A stretch of DNA of 64,000 nt from the NCBI GenBank assembly GCA_009778655.1, contig WRFZ01000181.1, positions 1 to 64,000 of the forward strand. The letters are read 5' to 3'. The notes beneath the pieces are model-generated. The model did not search any database. It saw nothing but the letters and a program-made list of their open reading frames with translations, and was not told where the DNA came from. Every line of letters starts with the position of its first letter. The stretch's first letter is position 1. The stretch is from Candidatus Azobacteroides sp. (GTDB lineage: Bacteria; Bacteroidota; Bacteroidia; Bacteroidales; Azobacteroidaceae). Of the stretch, positions 1 through 11,002 are shown one piece after another. A program made the position numbers and the translations under genes.

Positions 1-1394
1 TCTCCGTGATCGGCAACATAAACCAAAGCGCTGACAGCGTTCAAACTATCCAATTTTTGTATGGTGGTCGCCAAGAAAAAATCGGTATAAAGGATGGAGT
101 TATCATAAGTATTAATAAACATTTCTTTATTCTTGACCGAAATCATATTGTAATCGAACGAACCTTTCAGACTCGGTTTAAATAGTTCATAAGCATCGGG
201 ATACCTAAAGTTGTACCGAAAGTGACTGCCTAAAGTATGAAGAACAATCAGAACTTTTCGGTCCTCTTTTTTCAAAACTTCCGATAAGAAACCCCACAAT
301 TTTTCATCGAAATTATTATCGGCATCGAAATCAACGGTCATGAAAAATTCTTTGTCCGTGTCTTTCGATATCCGACGAATAAAACTGTTGCTTGCACTCT
401 GATTGGCTATCCAATAGGTTTTAAAGCCGGCTTCCTTGAATGCGTCCACAAAAGATTTTTCGACAAATGCCCGATTGTAATCTCTTGCCGATGCGCGTGT
501 TAAAATAATCGGCAGACTTGAAGCGGTAATATTGGCTTCGGAAAATAAATCGGAATAGGAAATCAAATTTTTGGTTTTCGACAGCAAAGGAGAGGTTTCG
601 CGTTGGTAACCGTTGATTGAGAAACTGCTGTAGCGACCGGTTTCTCCGATAACAAATATATAGACTTCTCTATCGTCAATCGGGTTTTCCTTCCAGGCAT
701 AAAACCGAAAATTCCGTATTTTTTCCCTTCCCTTTTTTATATCTCTTTTGGTGGCATATACTTTATAGGAATTAATAATCAAATCGTAGGGATAGATTTT
801 ATTCCATTTCATCAGAAAATGTTCATTGGTTGATTTGAAAACTTCTTTTTTATTGATGTTGATGTTATATTCACCGTAAAAATAATAAGCATATCCCGTA
901 ATTAGAACAGCCAGAAAAGCGCCCAGAAAATACATCCGAATTTTTAAGGAAGGAAATAAAAACACATTATTGATCTTTTTCAACACAATGTAAAAATAGA
1001 AAAACCAAAAAATCAACAGAAAAAGAACCGGTAATTTGAGAGAAGTAAGCAATTCGCTTGCTTCATTCCGGTCGGTATCAAAGGCCGAAAGCAAAAAAGC
1101 GGTTGTAGCCGGCATTCGGTTCAAGTAAATGTGCGCAATTTCGAGCGGCGCCAACAAAACAAATATGCCATGGAAAAGAAAAAAATCTCGCATCTTTAAG
1201 AATAACGACGGTATCAAAAAAAGGAAAACGGAAATTACCAAATAAGCGATTATTTTAAAATAAGAAGCTGCAGCGATATCATTTCCGTAGCAAGCAAGAA
1301 AAATATTGGGAAGCAAAACAATAAAAGATAAAATCAAGATCCGGACTATTGATTTTTTATCTCGGAATAAAATATCTTTACTATATTTGCTCAT
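1..1394 (-). CDS. Phosphoethanolamine transferase / sulfatase-family membrane enzyme (partial, runs off window start)
   Basis: Reverse-complement reading from ATG at 1394 gives MSKYSKDILFRDKKS..., several TM segments, then VFVIGETGRYSSFSINGYQRETSPLLS (EptA-like GET motif) and a terminal VYVADHGE; absent from ORF track because it is open at the edge. Confidence 0.85.
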   Translation of the reverse strand, partial: MSKYSKDILFRDKKSIVRILILSFIVLLPNIFLACYGNDIAAASYFKIIAYLVISVFLFLIPSLFLKMRDFFLFHGIFVLLAPLEIAHIYLNRMPATTAFLLSAFDTDRNEASELLTSLKLPVLFLLIFWFFYFYIVLKKINNVFLFPSLKIRMYFLGAFLAVLITGYAYYFYGEYNININKKEVFKSTNEHFLMKWNKIYPYDLIINSYKVYATKRDIKKGREKIRNFRFYAWKENPIDDREVYIFVIGETGRYSSFSINGYQRETSPLLSKTKNLISYSDLFSEANITASSLPIILTRASARDYNRAFVEKSFVDAFKEAGFKTYWIANQSASNSFIRRISKDTDKEFFMTVDFDADNNFDEKLWGFLSEVLKKEDRKVLIVLHTLGSHFRYNFRYPDAYELFKPSLKGSFDYNMISVKNKEMFINTYDNSILYTDFFLATTIQKLDSLNAVSALVYVADHG

Positions 1395-1480
1395 TCATTT
1401 GAATGTATTTTTCGAATTGCGAAATTAAGCATATTTGCTCACTTAACGAATATTTTGTTGAATTATTTTAAAAATAAACA

Positions 1481-2098
1481 ATGGCCGGGAAAAAATGGTA
1501 TGTCGTATGGAAGGGATTAAAACCGGGTATTTACGAAACGTGGTCGGAATGTAAGCAGCAAATCGAGGGATTTGAAAATGCGCGTTATAAATCGTTTGAA
1601 TCGCAAGCTCAAGCAGAAGAAGCCTATCGTTCCGATTCGCGAAATTATATCGGAAATAAAAAAACCGCCGGCAAGTATATCGGTTCTTCCGCCGTCGTTT
1701 TGCACAGTTTATCCGTTGATGCCGCTTGTTCGGGTAATCCGGGAAAAATGGAATACCGGGGAGTCCGAACCGAAACCGGAGAAGAAATTTTCCACCACGG
1801 TCCCATGGATGAAGCTACCAACAACATCGGCGAGTTTTTAGCGCTTGTTCACGGTTTAGCGATGTTAAAAAAACGAAACTCGGATATTCCGATTTATTCC
1901 GACAGCGTTAATGCAATCCGCTGGGTAAAAAATAAAAAATGCAAAACCTTGTTGAAGCCTTGCAAAGCAAACGAACCGGTTTTCAAGTTAATCAGCCGGG
2001 CGGAGACGTGGTTGAATGAAAACAGTTATTCCAACCCGATTCTTAAATGGGAAACCAAGGCTTGGGGTGAAATACCTGCCGATTTCGGCAGAAAATAA
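1481..2098 (+). CDS. Ribonuclease H with N-terminal RNA/DNA hybrid-binding (viroplasmin-like) domain
   Basis: N-term KKWYVVWKGLKPGIYETWSECKQQIEGFENARYKSF plus RNase H-like SVDAACSGNPGKMEYRGV. Confidence 0.9.
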   Translation: MAGKKWYVVWKGLKPGIYETWSECKQQIEGFENARYKSFESQAQAEEAYRSDSRNYIGNKKTAGKYIGSSAVVLHSLSVDAACSGNPGKMEYRGVRTETGEEIFHHGPMDEATNNIGEFLALVHGLAMLKKRNSDIPIYSDSVNAIRWVKNKKCKTLLKPCKANEPVFKLISRAETWLNENSYSNPILKWETKAWGEIPADFGRK

Positions 2099-2149
2099 TC
2101 GAAAGATTTCTCAAATGAACCCTTACTTTCTCAAAGAAAAAAGCTAATT

Positions 2150-3430
2150 TTGCAGGAGAAATTTCGGAACATGAATCCTGTAATAATAGATAAACTCAAG
2201 ACATTGGCGGAAGCCGCAAAATTCGATGTTTCTTGTGCATCGAGCGGAACGACGCGCGATAATCCGGGAAAAAATCTCGGCTCTACTTCCGGTTGGGGCA
2301 TTTGCCACAGTTTTACGGAAGACGGACGTTGCGTTTCGCTTCTGAAAATCATGTTGACCAACTATTGTATCTATGATTGCGCTTATTGTATGAATCGTCG
2401 GAGTAACGATATTCCGCGAAATACATTTTCCGTATCGGAATTGGTTGAATTAACCATTGAATTTTATCGCAGAAATTACATTGAAGGACTGTTTTTGAGT
2501 TCGGGCATTGTCCGCAACGCCGACTATACGATGGAACGCATGGTGAGAGTGGCCAAAGATTTGCGATTGGTACATCGCTACAACGGGTATATTCATTTGA
2601 AAAGTATTCCGGGTGCGAGTCGCGAACTGATTACGGAAGCCGGTTTGTATGCCGACCGATTGAGCTGTAACATCGAAATGCCTTCGGAAGAAAGTCTGCG
2701 GTTGGTCGCTCCCGAAAAAAACTACCAAAATGTTTATCGTCCGATGCATTACATCCAACAGGGATTTTTGCAAAGTGCGGAAGAAAAGAAGAAATACCGC
2801 CATGCACCGCGATTCGCTCCGGCCGGGCAAAGTACGCAAATGATCATCGGAGGCTCTCCCGACGATGACCGTAAAATTCTGACATTAGCAGATTCTCTTT
2901 ACCAACGGCCGGCTATGAAGCGCGTGTATTATTCGGGTTATATTCATATAAACAAATATGATACTCGCTTGCCGGCGCTAACCGCTCCGCCGATGGTGCG
3001 TGAAAACCGACTTTATCAAGCCGATTGGTTGATGCGATTTTATCAATTCAAAGTTGATGAGATTGTTGATGAAACTCATCCGCAATTGGATTTGGATATT
3101 GACCCTAAATTGGCATGGGCTTTGCGACATCCCGAATTTTTTCCGGTGAATATCAACACGGCAGATTATGAGATGTTGTTGCGGGTGCCGGGATTAGGAG
3201 TAAAATCCGCTCAACTGATTGTCGCTTCTCGCAGGCACGGCCGTTTGACTTCCGAACATTTGAAAAAAATGGGCGTTGTGATGAAACGCGCCCGGTATTT
3301 TATCACTTGCAATGAGCTGATTGCTTATACGGTGCATGAAACCGGCGCCGAATATATTCGGAAAGCGTTGACTGCGCCGCAAAAAAAGAAAAAGCAGGAT
3401 GATAAGCAGTTTATAATCCAATTTGAATAA
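2150..3430 (+). CDS. Putative DNA modification/repair radical SAM protein (TIGR03916-like)
   Basis: CxxxCxxC-type motif (CIYDCAYCMNR), HhH-like VPGLGVKSAQLIVASRR; partnered with the downstream gene. Confidence 0.85.
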   Translation: MQEKFRNMNPVIIDKLKTLAEAAKFDVSCASSGTTRDNPGKNLGSTSGWGICHSFTEDGRCVSLLKIMLTNYCIYDCAYCMNRRSNDIPRNTFSVSELVELTIEFYRRNYIEGLFLSSGIVRNADYTMERMVRVAKDLRLVHRYNGYIHLKSIPGASRELITEAGLYADRLSCNIEMPSEESLRLVAPEKNYQNVYRPMHYIQQGFLQSAEEKKKYRHAPRFAPAGQSTQMIIGGSPDDDRKILTLADSLYQRPAMKRVYYSGYIHINKYDTRLPALTAPPMVRENRLYQADWLMRFYQFKVDEIVDETHPQLDLDIDPKLAWALRHPEFFPVNINTADYEMLLRVPGLGVKSAQLIVASRRHGRLTSEHLKKMGVVMKRARYFITCNELIAYTVHETGAEYIRKALTAPQKKKKQDDKQFIIQFE

Positions 3431-4193
3431 AGCATTGTACTTCCTCTACGACCATACTTTCGACGGTTTGCTGACTTGTGTGTTTGAAGCGTTCAACCGC
3501 AAGGAATTTCCGGAAAACATTGTCGGAGAAAACAACCGACTCCCTCTATTTGTCGAATCGTTTCGGGTATTTACCGACGACTCTAAAGCCGATCGGGTAT
3601 TAAAAGCGCTTCGGAAAAAAATCTCCCCGGCGGCGCTCGATATGCTTTTTCTTTCCTATCTATCCGAATTGGAAGGGATTGAAATTCGTATTTTTCATTA
3701 TATTCAAAAAGCCTTGCTTGCCGAAAAAAGTATAGAAACCAATTTTGCCGATTCGGACGTATTGGAATTATCGAAAGTCTATAAGAAAGTCACGCGAGAA
3801 GAAGAACGAATCCGGCAATTTGTCCGATTTCAAAAAACGGCTGACGGATTGTTTTTTGCCGTGATGGATCCGAAATATAATGTATTACCGTTAACGGCGC
3901 GCTTTTTCAAAACCCGTTATGCCGATCAACAATGGGTAATCTATGATATGCGAAGGGATTATGGTCTTTATTATGATTTGAAAACAGTTGAAACCGTTCA
4001 TTTCGACCAACTTCCCGTTGCATCGGCAACCGGCAGGATTGCTGCCGAAAAATCGGATGACTGTGAAACGATTTTTCAAGATTTATGGAAGAATTACCTG
4101 AAAGCCATCACAATTCGCGAACGCCTTAATTTAAAACTGCAACGACAACATATGCCGAAACGATTCTGGAAGTATTTAACGGAAAAACAGTAA
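3423..4193 (+). CDS. TIGR03915/DUF4130-like putative DNA metabolism protein
   Basis: YDHTFDGLLTCVFEAF N-terminus; overlaps upstream radical SAM gene by 8 bp. Confidence 0.85.
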   Translation: MNKALYFLYDHTFDGLLTCVFEAFNRKEFPENIVGENNRLPLFVESFRVFTDDSKADRVLKALRKKISPAALDMLFLSYLSELEGIEIRIFHYIQKALLAEKSIETNFADSDVLELSKVYKKVTREEERIRQFVRFQKTADGLFFAVMDPKYNVLPLTARFFKTRYADQQWVIYDMRRDYGLYYDLKTVETVHFDQLPVASATGRIAAEKSDDCETIFQDLWKNYLKAITIRERLNLKLQRQHMPKRFWKYLTEKQ

Positions 4194-4266
4194 CCGGATT
4201 TCTTTTCTTCCGATTGCGATTTTCGGAATAATGTAATATCTTTGCATATAATTAAATTTCAATAGT

Positions 4267-4473
4267 ATGGCGACTGTAGTAATTGATACAGATAATAAAT
4301 TAAATATTAATCAATTAATTTCCTCCTTGTATATGTTTAAGGGAGTAAAAAGAGTTTCTTTAGAAGAAGATTTAAGTTATCCGAAATTAGATAAATCCAT
4401 ATCGGAAGCTAAATCCGGAAAAACCGTCCGTTGTAAAAATGTATCCGATTTGATGAAAAATTTAAATTCCTAA
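4267..4473 (+). CDS. Antitoxin-like small protein
   Basis: 68 aa, immediately upstream of a YafQ-like toxin; promoter-like TATCTTTGC upstream. Confidence 0.65.
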   Translation: MATVVIDTDNKLNINQLISSLYMFKGVKRVSLEEDLSYPKLDKSISEAKSGKTVRCKNVSDLMKNLNS

Positions 4474-4746
4474 ATGTACGAATTAGAATATACTAATATT
4501 TTCAAAAAGAATTATAAACTCATTCGAAAAAGAGGATACAAAGTTGAACTTTTGGCTGAACTTTTTGAGCAATTGATGAAACATGGAAATGTAAATCCTA
4601 TTTACAAGCCTCATAAAATGCTTGGTAAATATGTCGAATATTGGGAATGTCATATTCAGTCGGATTGGTTGCTGATTTGGGAAATTAATGAGCGAAGGCA
4701 ATGTGTTATCCTGCATTATACAGGTACTCACAGTGATTTATTTTAA
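4474..4746 (+). CDS. YafQ/RelE-family addiction module toxin
   Basis: YTNIFKKNYKLIRKRG...YKPHKMLGKYVEYWECHIQSDWLLIWEI...LHYTGTHSDLF is typical of YafQ-family toxins. Confidence 0.85.
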   Translation: MYELEYTNIFKKNYKLIRKRGYKVELLAELFEQLMKHGNVNPIYKPHKMLGKYVEYWECHIQSDWLLIWEINERRQCVILHYTGTHSDLF

Positions 4747-4763
4747 TATTTTCTGTTAATTAA

Positions 4764-5540
4764 ATGAAATATCAAATTTTAAAAACCGGTTTTTTTCTTG
4801 CCGACGGAGGCGCTATGTTCGGCGCTATCCCGAAAAGAGCATGGAGTCGGAAATATCCGTCCGACGAACAAAATCGGTGTTGCCTCGCCATGAATTGCCT
4901 GCTGGTTTGGAATGAAGAAAAAATTATTTTATTAGATACAGGGGTGGGTGATAAGGAATTAGGCAAATTATCCTATTACGGATTCAAAGACAGAAAGGAT
5001 CTGCGCGAATTAATCCGGGAACAAGGATTTAATCCCGAACAAGTTACGGATATTGTACTTTCTCATTTACATTTCGACCATTGCGGCGGATGCACCTATC
5101 GCGACAGTGAAGGAAATCTCCGGATTACTTTCCCGAATGCCCGACATTGGGTCGGTGAAAAGCAATGGCAAAATTATTTACATCCCAACGCATTGGAAAA
5201 AGACGCTTTCCGTCCGGAAGATCTGTTGCCGGTTTTTGACGCCGGCTTGGTTCACCGTATTGATTCGGATTTTGAATTGTATGAAAATTTTTACTTGAAA
5301 TTGTTTGACGGACATACTTCGGGTCAAATTGTTTCGTTTATAAAACAGGAAGACGGGGCGGGCTTGTTGTTTCCGGGCGATGTGATTCCGACCAAAGCGC
5401 ATCTTTCCGATGAATGGATTTCTGCTTATGATGTAGAACCCTTGAAGTCGCTTGCGGCTAAAATAACGCTCAAAGACCGGATAAAACAAAAAAACATAAC
5501 AACATTTTTTTATCACGATTCTTATAATTTATCATCATGA
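4764..5540 (+). CDS. MBL-fold metallo-hydrolase
   Basis: HLHFDHCGG motif, LLDTGVGDK, FDGHTSGQ, FPGDVIPT. Confidence 0.9.
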   Translation: MKYQILKTGFFLADGGAMFGAIPKRAWSRKYPSDEQNRCCLAMNCLLVWNEEKIILLDTGVGDKELGKLSYYGFKDRKDLRELIREQGFNPEQVTDIVLSHLHFDHCGGCTYRDSEGNLRITFPNARHWVGEKQWQNYLHPNALEKDAFRPEDLLPVFDAGLVHRIDSDFELYENFYLKLFDGHTSGQIVSFIKQEDGAGLLFPGDVIPTKAHLSDEWISAYDVEPLKSLAAKITLKDRIKQKNITTFFYHDSYNLSS

Positions 5541-6283
5541 AACATTCTGCACAATTATTTGTATTCTTATTTATTGCATTTCCGATTTTTATGTCTTGTA
5601 TGTCTTGCAATTTTTCCGGCGGTACGCCGGTTTACGGAAATCATCAATTGGTTAATCAACGGATTAATATTGATGATTACGAAAAAATAATTCTAAACGT
5701 TCCGGCGGAAGTATTTTATCAACAGTTTTCTGATTCTGCGCCTTATTTACAAATTCATACCGATGAAAATATTTTTGACGCCTTGAATGTGAGAGTAGAG
5801 AATAATCAATTAATTATTGATGCGAAGAAAGGTTATTCTCTTAAACCGAGCCTGTTTACTATTTATACCTGTTCGCATAATCTTAATCAAGTAGCGGTTA
5901 CGGGCCCGGGTAATATCTGTTTGAAAGGCGAAGTGAATGCCGAAGATTTCAAATTAGAGATTGCCGGTACCGGAAATCTTCGAACCGACAGTTTGCTTTG
6001 CGATAAAATAACGGCGAGCATTACCGGTACGGGAAGCGCGGAATTAACCGGAGCAAGCAACTATGCTTCGTTCACAGTTACCGGTACGGGAGATATTCGC
6101 GCTTTTAACTATTTTGTTCAGGAATTGAAATGCGAAATTGTCGGTACCGGAAATATAGAAGCCTGGGTTGCGGGTAAATTGAATGCGAATATTGTCGGAA
6201 CCGGCGATCTTTCTTATCGGGGAAATCCGCCGTCGGTTAATAAAAATATCGTCGGTACGGGGAAAATGAAATCGGTTGATTAA
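5537..6283 (+). CDS. DUF2807/head GIN-domain-like secreted protein
   Basis: Signal peptide, repeated VTGTGDI / IVGTGNIE strands of an auto-adhesin-like beta-helix. Confidence 0.75.
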   Translation: MKHSAQLFVFLFIAFPIFMSCMSCNFSGGTPVYGNHQLVNQRINIDDYEKIILNVPAEVFYQQFSDSAPYLQIHTDENIFDALNVRVENNQLIIDAKKGYSLKPSLFTIYTCSHNLNQVAVTGPGNICLKGEVNAEDFKLEIAGTGNLRTDSLLCDKITASITGTGSAELTGASNYASFTVTGTGDIRAFNYFVQELKCEIVGTGNIEAWVAGKLNANIVGTGDLSYRGNPPSVNKNIVGTGKMKSVD

Positions 6284-6412
6284 CCGGTAAAAAACGTCTT
6301 TATCACAGGGATTGTAATCAGTCGTTTAAAATTTTCAAACGACCATGCAACGTTTTGACTGTTTTTTTCATCTATTATTTATGTACAGACAAATCATTAA
6401 ATACCGGATTGT

Positions 6413-7516
6413 ATGAAAAAACGAAAAACAGGAATGTGGTGCGTATGGATTTTATTTCCACTGCTCTTGCAAGCTCAATCGCATACCGCAACCTCATTCG
6501 AGGATAATAATAAAACTAAAACAAATATGGAGAAGAAAGTAAAGAATGCCGTAACCGATGATCTTCGGGACATTTATTTTGCCGGAGGATGTTTCTGGGG
6601 TGTTGAGGAGTATTTTTCGAGAATTAGCGGCGTGCAGGCCGTGACTGTAGGATATGCCAATGGTACGAGTAAGAACCCTACCTATGAAGAGGTTTGTTCC
6701 GGAAAAACAGGTCATGCCGAAACCGTACATATTCAATACGACCCGAAAATGATCAGCCTAAAAACCCTTGCAGAACAGTTTTTTAAAATAATTAATCCGA
6801 CAAGCGTTAATCGGCAGGGTAATGATATCGGGAGTCAATATCGTACCGGTATGTACTATGTGACCGATGAAGATAAAACGGTTCTTTCATCCGTCATGAT
6901 TAATGAGCAGAAAAAATACGGTAAGCCGCTGGCTGTGGAATTAATGCCGCTGAAAAACTATTCCCTTGCCGAAACGTACCATCAAGATTATTTGAAAAAA
7001 AATCCCGGCGGTTATTGCCACATAGACTTCTGTAGTCTTAAGGATATTCAGACCAACGGTTTGATAGACCCAAGCAAGTATTCAAAGCCTTCCGATGCGG
7101 AGTTGAAAAAAACGCTCACGCCCGAAGAATACAATGTCACTCAAAAAGCAGAAACCGAAAGAGCTTTTTCCGGAAAATATTGGAATTACAAAGAAGCGGG
7201 AATTTATGTTGATGCTGTAACCGGTGAACCCTTATTTTCCTCTGCCGACAAATTCGATTCCGGCTGCGGCTGGCCGAGTTTTACGAAACCCATTGATCCG
7301 GCTGTAATTATCGAAAATGAGGATGACAGCTATGGAATGGAGCGAATTGAGGTGAGGAGCCGCGTCGGCGATTCCCATTTGGGCCATGTGTTTGATGACG
7401 GCCCGAAAGACAAAGGCGGATTGCGTTACTGCATTAACAGCGCCGCTATTCGCTTTATCCCGTATGAAGAAATGGATAAACAGAAATACGGAGAATTAAA
7501 ATTTCTTGTCAAATAA
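6413..7516 (+). CDS. msrAB: Bifunctional peptide methionine sulfoxide reductase MsrA/MsrB with signal peptide
   Basis: Msr[12 protein letters not shown]; Msr[13 protein letters not shown] and [12 protein letters not shown]. Confidence 0.95.
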   Translation: MKKRKTGMWCVWILFPLLLQAQSHTATSFEDNNKTKTNMEKKVKNAVTDDLRDIYFAGGCFWGVEEYFSRISGVQAVTVGYANGTSKNPTYEEVCSGKTGHAETVHIQYDPKMISLKTLAEQFFKIINPTSVNRQGNDIGSQYRTGMYYVTDEDKTVLSSVMINEQKKYGKPLAVELMPLKNYSLAETYHQDYLKKNPGGYCHIDFCSLKDIQTNGLIDPSKYSKPSDAELKKTLTPEEYNVTQKAETERAFSGKYWNYKEAGIYVDAVTGEPLFSSADKFDSGCGWPSFTKPIDPAVIIENEDDSYGMERIEVRSRVGDSHLGHVFDDGPKDKGGLRYCINSAAIRFIPYEEMDKQKYGELKFLVK

Positions 7517-7564
7517 ACGCCATGAAGGGTTTCGAATGACCTTTAGAAAGCAAATTATATTCGC

Positions 7565-8368
7565 ATGAAAAAACGAGAAATAGGAATTTGGTGCGGACTG
7601 GTTTTATTTCCGCTGCTCTTGCAAGCTCAAGAGGAAACAAAATGCAGCGATAGAATAGGATTTGAATTCGGAGGCGCCGGTTTCTTTGGCAAGACCCTAA
7701 TGCCGGACCGGGTTCGCGCGAGTAAATCCGCATCCGAAGGCGATAATTTTTTCTTCGGCCTTCCGATTCCAAATCCGAATCAAATAGTGGACAATATGTA
7801 CGCAGGTATAAAATACGAAACGTTTCTTAGGAACGACCGATTCGGATTAACGGCGGGACTTCGATTTTCTCAATCATCATCGGAAATAAGAACGGATTGG
7901 TTTCAAGATTATTATATATGGCTATTCCGTCAAAACGAGACAACTACCGATTATCTGTCCATACGAAAAATAAGACAAAAAAGTTATTATCTGGGTATTC
8001 CGCTGGAATTTCGATTTTTGTTGAAGAAAAGAACATCTTCGTTTTTTAATCCGTATGTCAAATTGGGAGCAGCGATTAATTATCGTGTGTCAACGACCAA
8101 TTCCGTAACATTTTTTGATTCCGCAATGACTCAATATGCCGGAGCGGTTAGCGAACAAATCGAAAAACCGGATGCATTCTATGCTTGGGTATATCCGGCG
8201 TTTGGTCTCAAATTTGGCAAGATAAAAAATATTTGGTTCAATGTGGAGGCTCATTTTCCCGGATTTATTATCAAAAACAAAGCGCTCCCGTTTATTCGCA
8301 CGGATGTCGGAATAGGATCGCAAATCTCGATACAAATCCCTTTAGTAAAATCACATCTAATAAAATAA
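7565..8368 (+). CDS. Outer-membrane beta-barrel-like protein
   Basis: Signal peptide and alternating beta-barrel-like C-terminus; signal peptide nearly identical to that of msrAB. Confidence 0.6.
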   Translation: MKKREIGIWCGLVLFPLLLQAQEETKCSDRIGFEFGGAGFFGKTLMPDRVRASKSASEGDNFFFGLPIPNPNQIVDNMYAGIKYETFLRNDRFGLTAGLRFSQSSSEIRTDWFQDYYIWLFRQNETTTDYLSIRKIRQKSYYLGIPLEFRFLLKKRTSSFFNPYVKLGAAINYRVSTTNSVTFFDSAMTQYAGAVSEQIEKPDAFYAWVYPAFGLKFGKIKNIWFNVEAHFPGFIIKNKALPFIRTDVGIGSQISIQIPLVKSHLIK

Positions 8369-8377
8369 TCAGCTGGT

Positions 8378-9001
8378 ATGAAACGATACGGTTTAATAAT
8401 AATTGCCTTGCTGTCGCTGTATGCTTGTTCTTCTTATGATGATTTAATGGACAAAATGATATTTATTCCGGATAATAAAGACAGCAATCTGCCGGCTTAT
8501 ACCGAGTGGGGATACAATTCTTTCGGCGCTAAGTACGAACAATCGTATTTTGTGGTCGCAAACAATATTGTACCTTGCAGTATCGTCTATCAAGACGGGA
8601 TTTTAAATTTTTCCTTGAACGGTCGTGTAGGAATCGAGTACTCTTCACTTTCTAATGACGGAAAGATGACATTGACTTTTTCTTTCCCCACCGCTCCAAT
8701 GAATGAATATAAGGACTTGATGGCTTTACATCAAAAGGAAATTGATTTAACCGATACATCTTGCAAAGTGAAAATGACGAAAGATTTTAACACGGAAATT
8801 TTAACAATAGTATCCGGTCATCTGACTTTCAAGCGGGCGCAATTATTGCGACTCGATGATAAAGAAAATCGGGTTATTCTTTCGGGTACTTTTGATGTGC
8901 AATTTTTACGAGATGATCAGCCGGAGGTGTTATCCGACGGGCGATTCGACTTGGGAATAAACGATTTATATTTCTCTTCTTATTCCGATTCGGATAATTG
9001 A
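8378..9001 (+). CDS. Hypothetical lipoprotein
   Basis: LLSLYACSS lipobox. Confidence 0.6.
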   Translation: MKRYGLIIIALLSLYACSSYDDLMDKMIFIPDNKDSNLPAYTEWGYNSFGAKYEQSYFVVANNIVPCSIVYQDGILNFSLNGRVGIEYSSLSNDGKMTLTFSFPTAPMNEYKDLMALHQKEIDLTDTSCKVKMTKDFNTEILTIVSGHLTFKRAQLLRLDDKENRVILSGTFDVQFLRDDQPEVLSDGRFDLGINDLYFSSYSDSDN

Positions 9002-9660
9002 TTCCAAATGTCGGATTCCGCTAAGGCTTTCATAGACGGAAACAACGAGTGAGCGCCGGCTTTCAATAAAATTTCATCCGGCAAAGGGCCGGTGTTTACG
9101 GCGATTGTATAGATTTCCGCAGCTACCGCCGATTCGATTCCCAAGGGAGCATTTTCAATTACGACGGCTTCTTGAGGAGCAAGATTTGCTTTTTTCAATC
9201 CCATAAGATACGGCTCCGGGTGCGGTTTCCCGTATCGAACATCGTAAGCGGTAACGATTAAGTCTTTATCAAAGAAACCGGGAAAATGAGTATCCAAATT
9301 TTCGAATAAAGTATATTGGCCCGATCCGGTAACGACTATTCGCAATAAACCGAGTTGTTTGACTTTTTCCAACACTTCCATAGCGCCGGGCATCGGTTGG
9401 GCAACCGCGTTTAATTCAACAAATCGTCGGGACTTTTGATTATAGATAATTTCTTTTTCTTCCGGCGTAGCGTCCCGTCCCCGATTTCGGTTAAAGAGAA
9501 CATCAATAGTAGCGGGGCCGGTGCGACCTTCCATTAAATAAAAATCTTCCGGTTCCGATTTAAGTCCCCACGCAGATGCAGTTTCGCTCCATGCTTGCAC
9601 ATGATTTGACATAGAGTCGTACAAGACTCCATCCATATCAAATAATACGGCTTTAATCAT
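8980..9660 (-). CDS. HAD-family phosphatase (beta-phosphoglucomutase-like)
   Basis: AVLFDMDGVLYDS, VVTGSGQ, YGKPHPEPYL, VIENAPLGI. Confidence 0.9.
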   Translation of the reverse strand: MIKAVLFDMDGVLYDSMSNHVQAWSETASAWGLKSEPEDFYLMEGRTGPATIDVLFNRNRGRDATPEEKEIIYNQKSRRFVELNAVAQPMPGAMEVLEKVKQLGLLRIVVTGSGQYTLFENLDTHFPGFFDKDLIVTAYDVRYGKPHPEPYLMGLKKANLAPQEAVVIENAPLGIESAVAAEIYTIAVNTGPLPDEILLKAGAHSLFPSMKALAESDIWNQLSESE

Positions 9661-9696
9661 GAATTTTTCAATTCATAATTTATAATTCATAATTCT

Positions 9697-10995
9697 TCAA
9701 CATCCCGGTTTTTTCAACAGGGCAAACATATTCTTTTTATAAGCTTCTACTCCGGGTTGGTCAAACGGGTTGACTCCCAGTAAGTATCCGCTGATTCCGC
9801 AGGCTCTTTCGAAGAAATAAAGCAATTGTCCGAGGTAGTATTCGTTTAATTCGGGAATTTCGATTCGAATGTTGGGAACGCCTCCGGCAACATGCGCTTG
9901 TTGGGTTCCTAATTCGGCCATTTTATTAATGTAATCCACCCGCTTTCCCGCTAAATAATTCAGTCCGTCCAAATCATCTTTGTCTTCCGGAACTTCGACG
10001 GTATAACGGCATCGGGCGACCGACAGAACGGTTTCAAAGATACTGCGCTCTCCTTCTTGAATCCATTGTCCCATCGAATGCAAATCGGTAGTGAAATCAA
10101 CGGCGGCAGTAAAGATTCCTTTATTTTCTTTTCCTTCGCTTTCTCCGTACAGTTGCTTCCACCATTCGGCTACGTAATGCAGTTTAGGATTGAAGTTGGC
10201 CAAAATTTCCGTTTTCTTCCCATGTTTGTATAATTCATTTCGGACAACGGCGTAAATAGCGGCCGGATTCTTTGCAAACGGGATGTTTTTCCCGGTTGCT
10301 TTTTCCATTTCCACGGCTCCGGATACCAATTGTCGAATGTTAATGCCTGCAACGGCAATCGGTAATAAACCGACCGGGGTTAATACCGAGAAACGTCCTC
10401 CCACGTCGTCGGGAATAACAAATGTTTTGTATCCTTCTTTGGTTGCCAATGTTCGCAAAGCGCCGCGCGCTTTGTCGGTTACGGCAATAATGCGTTTTCG
10501 GGCGTTATCAATTCCGATCGTATTTTCCAATTGTTTTTTCAACAGACGGAAAGCCAACGCCGGTTCGGTGGTGGTTCCGGATTTGGAGATATTAATGATT
10601 CCAAACGATTTTCCTTTTAAAAATTCGGATAATTCATGCAAATAATCTTCTCCGATTTGATGTCCGGCATAAACAATCAGCGGCTTTTTATTACTCAGAT
10701 TGTCGAAAGAACCGGAAATGGCGTCAATCACCGCTTTAGCGCCCAAATAACTTCCTCCGATACCGATGATTACCACTGCTTCGCATTGAGCGCGTAAATC
10801 GTCGGCCGTTTTTTGAATTTCATTCAGCATGGCTTCCGTAACGGAAGAAGGCAAATGCAGCCAGCCCAAGAAATCATTCCCTTTGCCGGTGCCGTTTTCC
10901 AATTCGATATTGACGGATTCCGCCGCCTTTGCCCGGTCGAAAATTTGTTTTTCCGGAATAAAACCGAAAACCTTGTTAATGTCTAATGTAATCAT
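9697..10995 (-). CDS. pgi: Glucose-6-phosphate isomerase
   Basis: [47 protein letters not shown]. Confidence 0.95.
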   Translation of the reverse strand: MITLDINKVFGFIPEKQIFDRAKAAESVNIELENGTGKGNDFLGWLHLPSSVTEAMLNEIQKTADDLRAQCEAVVIIGIGGSYLGAKAVIDAISGSFDNLSNKKPLIVYAGHQIGEDYLHELSEFLKGKSFGIINISKSGTTTEPALAFRLLKKQLENTIGIDNARKRIIAVTDKARGALRTLATKEGYKTFVIPDDVGGRFSVLTPVGLLPIAVAGINIRQLVSGAVEMEKATGKNIPFAKNPAAIYAVVRNELYKHGKKTEILANFNPKLHYVAEWWKQLYGESEGKENKGIFTAAVDFTTDLHSMGQWIQEGERSIFETVLSVARCRYTVEVPEDKDDLDGLNYLAGKRVDYINKMAELGTQQAHVAGGVPNIRIEIPELNEYYLGQLLYFFERACGISGYLLGVNPFDQPGVEAYKKNMFALLKKPGC

Positions 10996-11002
10996 AATTA
11001 CC

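Noticed and set aside
1517-1841. Overlapping ORFs within the RNase H gene
   Set aside because: Spurious frames inside a well-supported CDS
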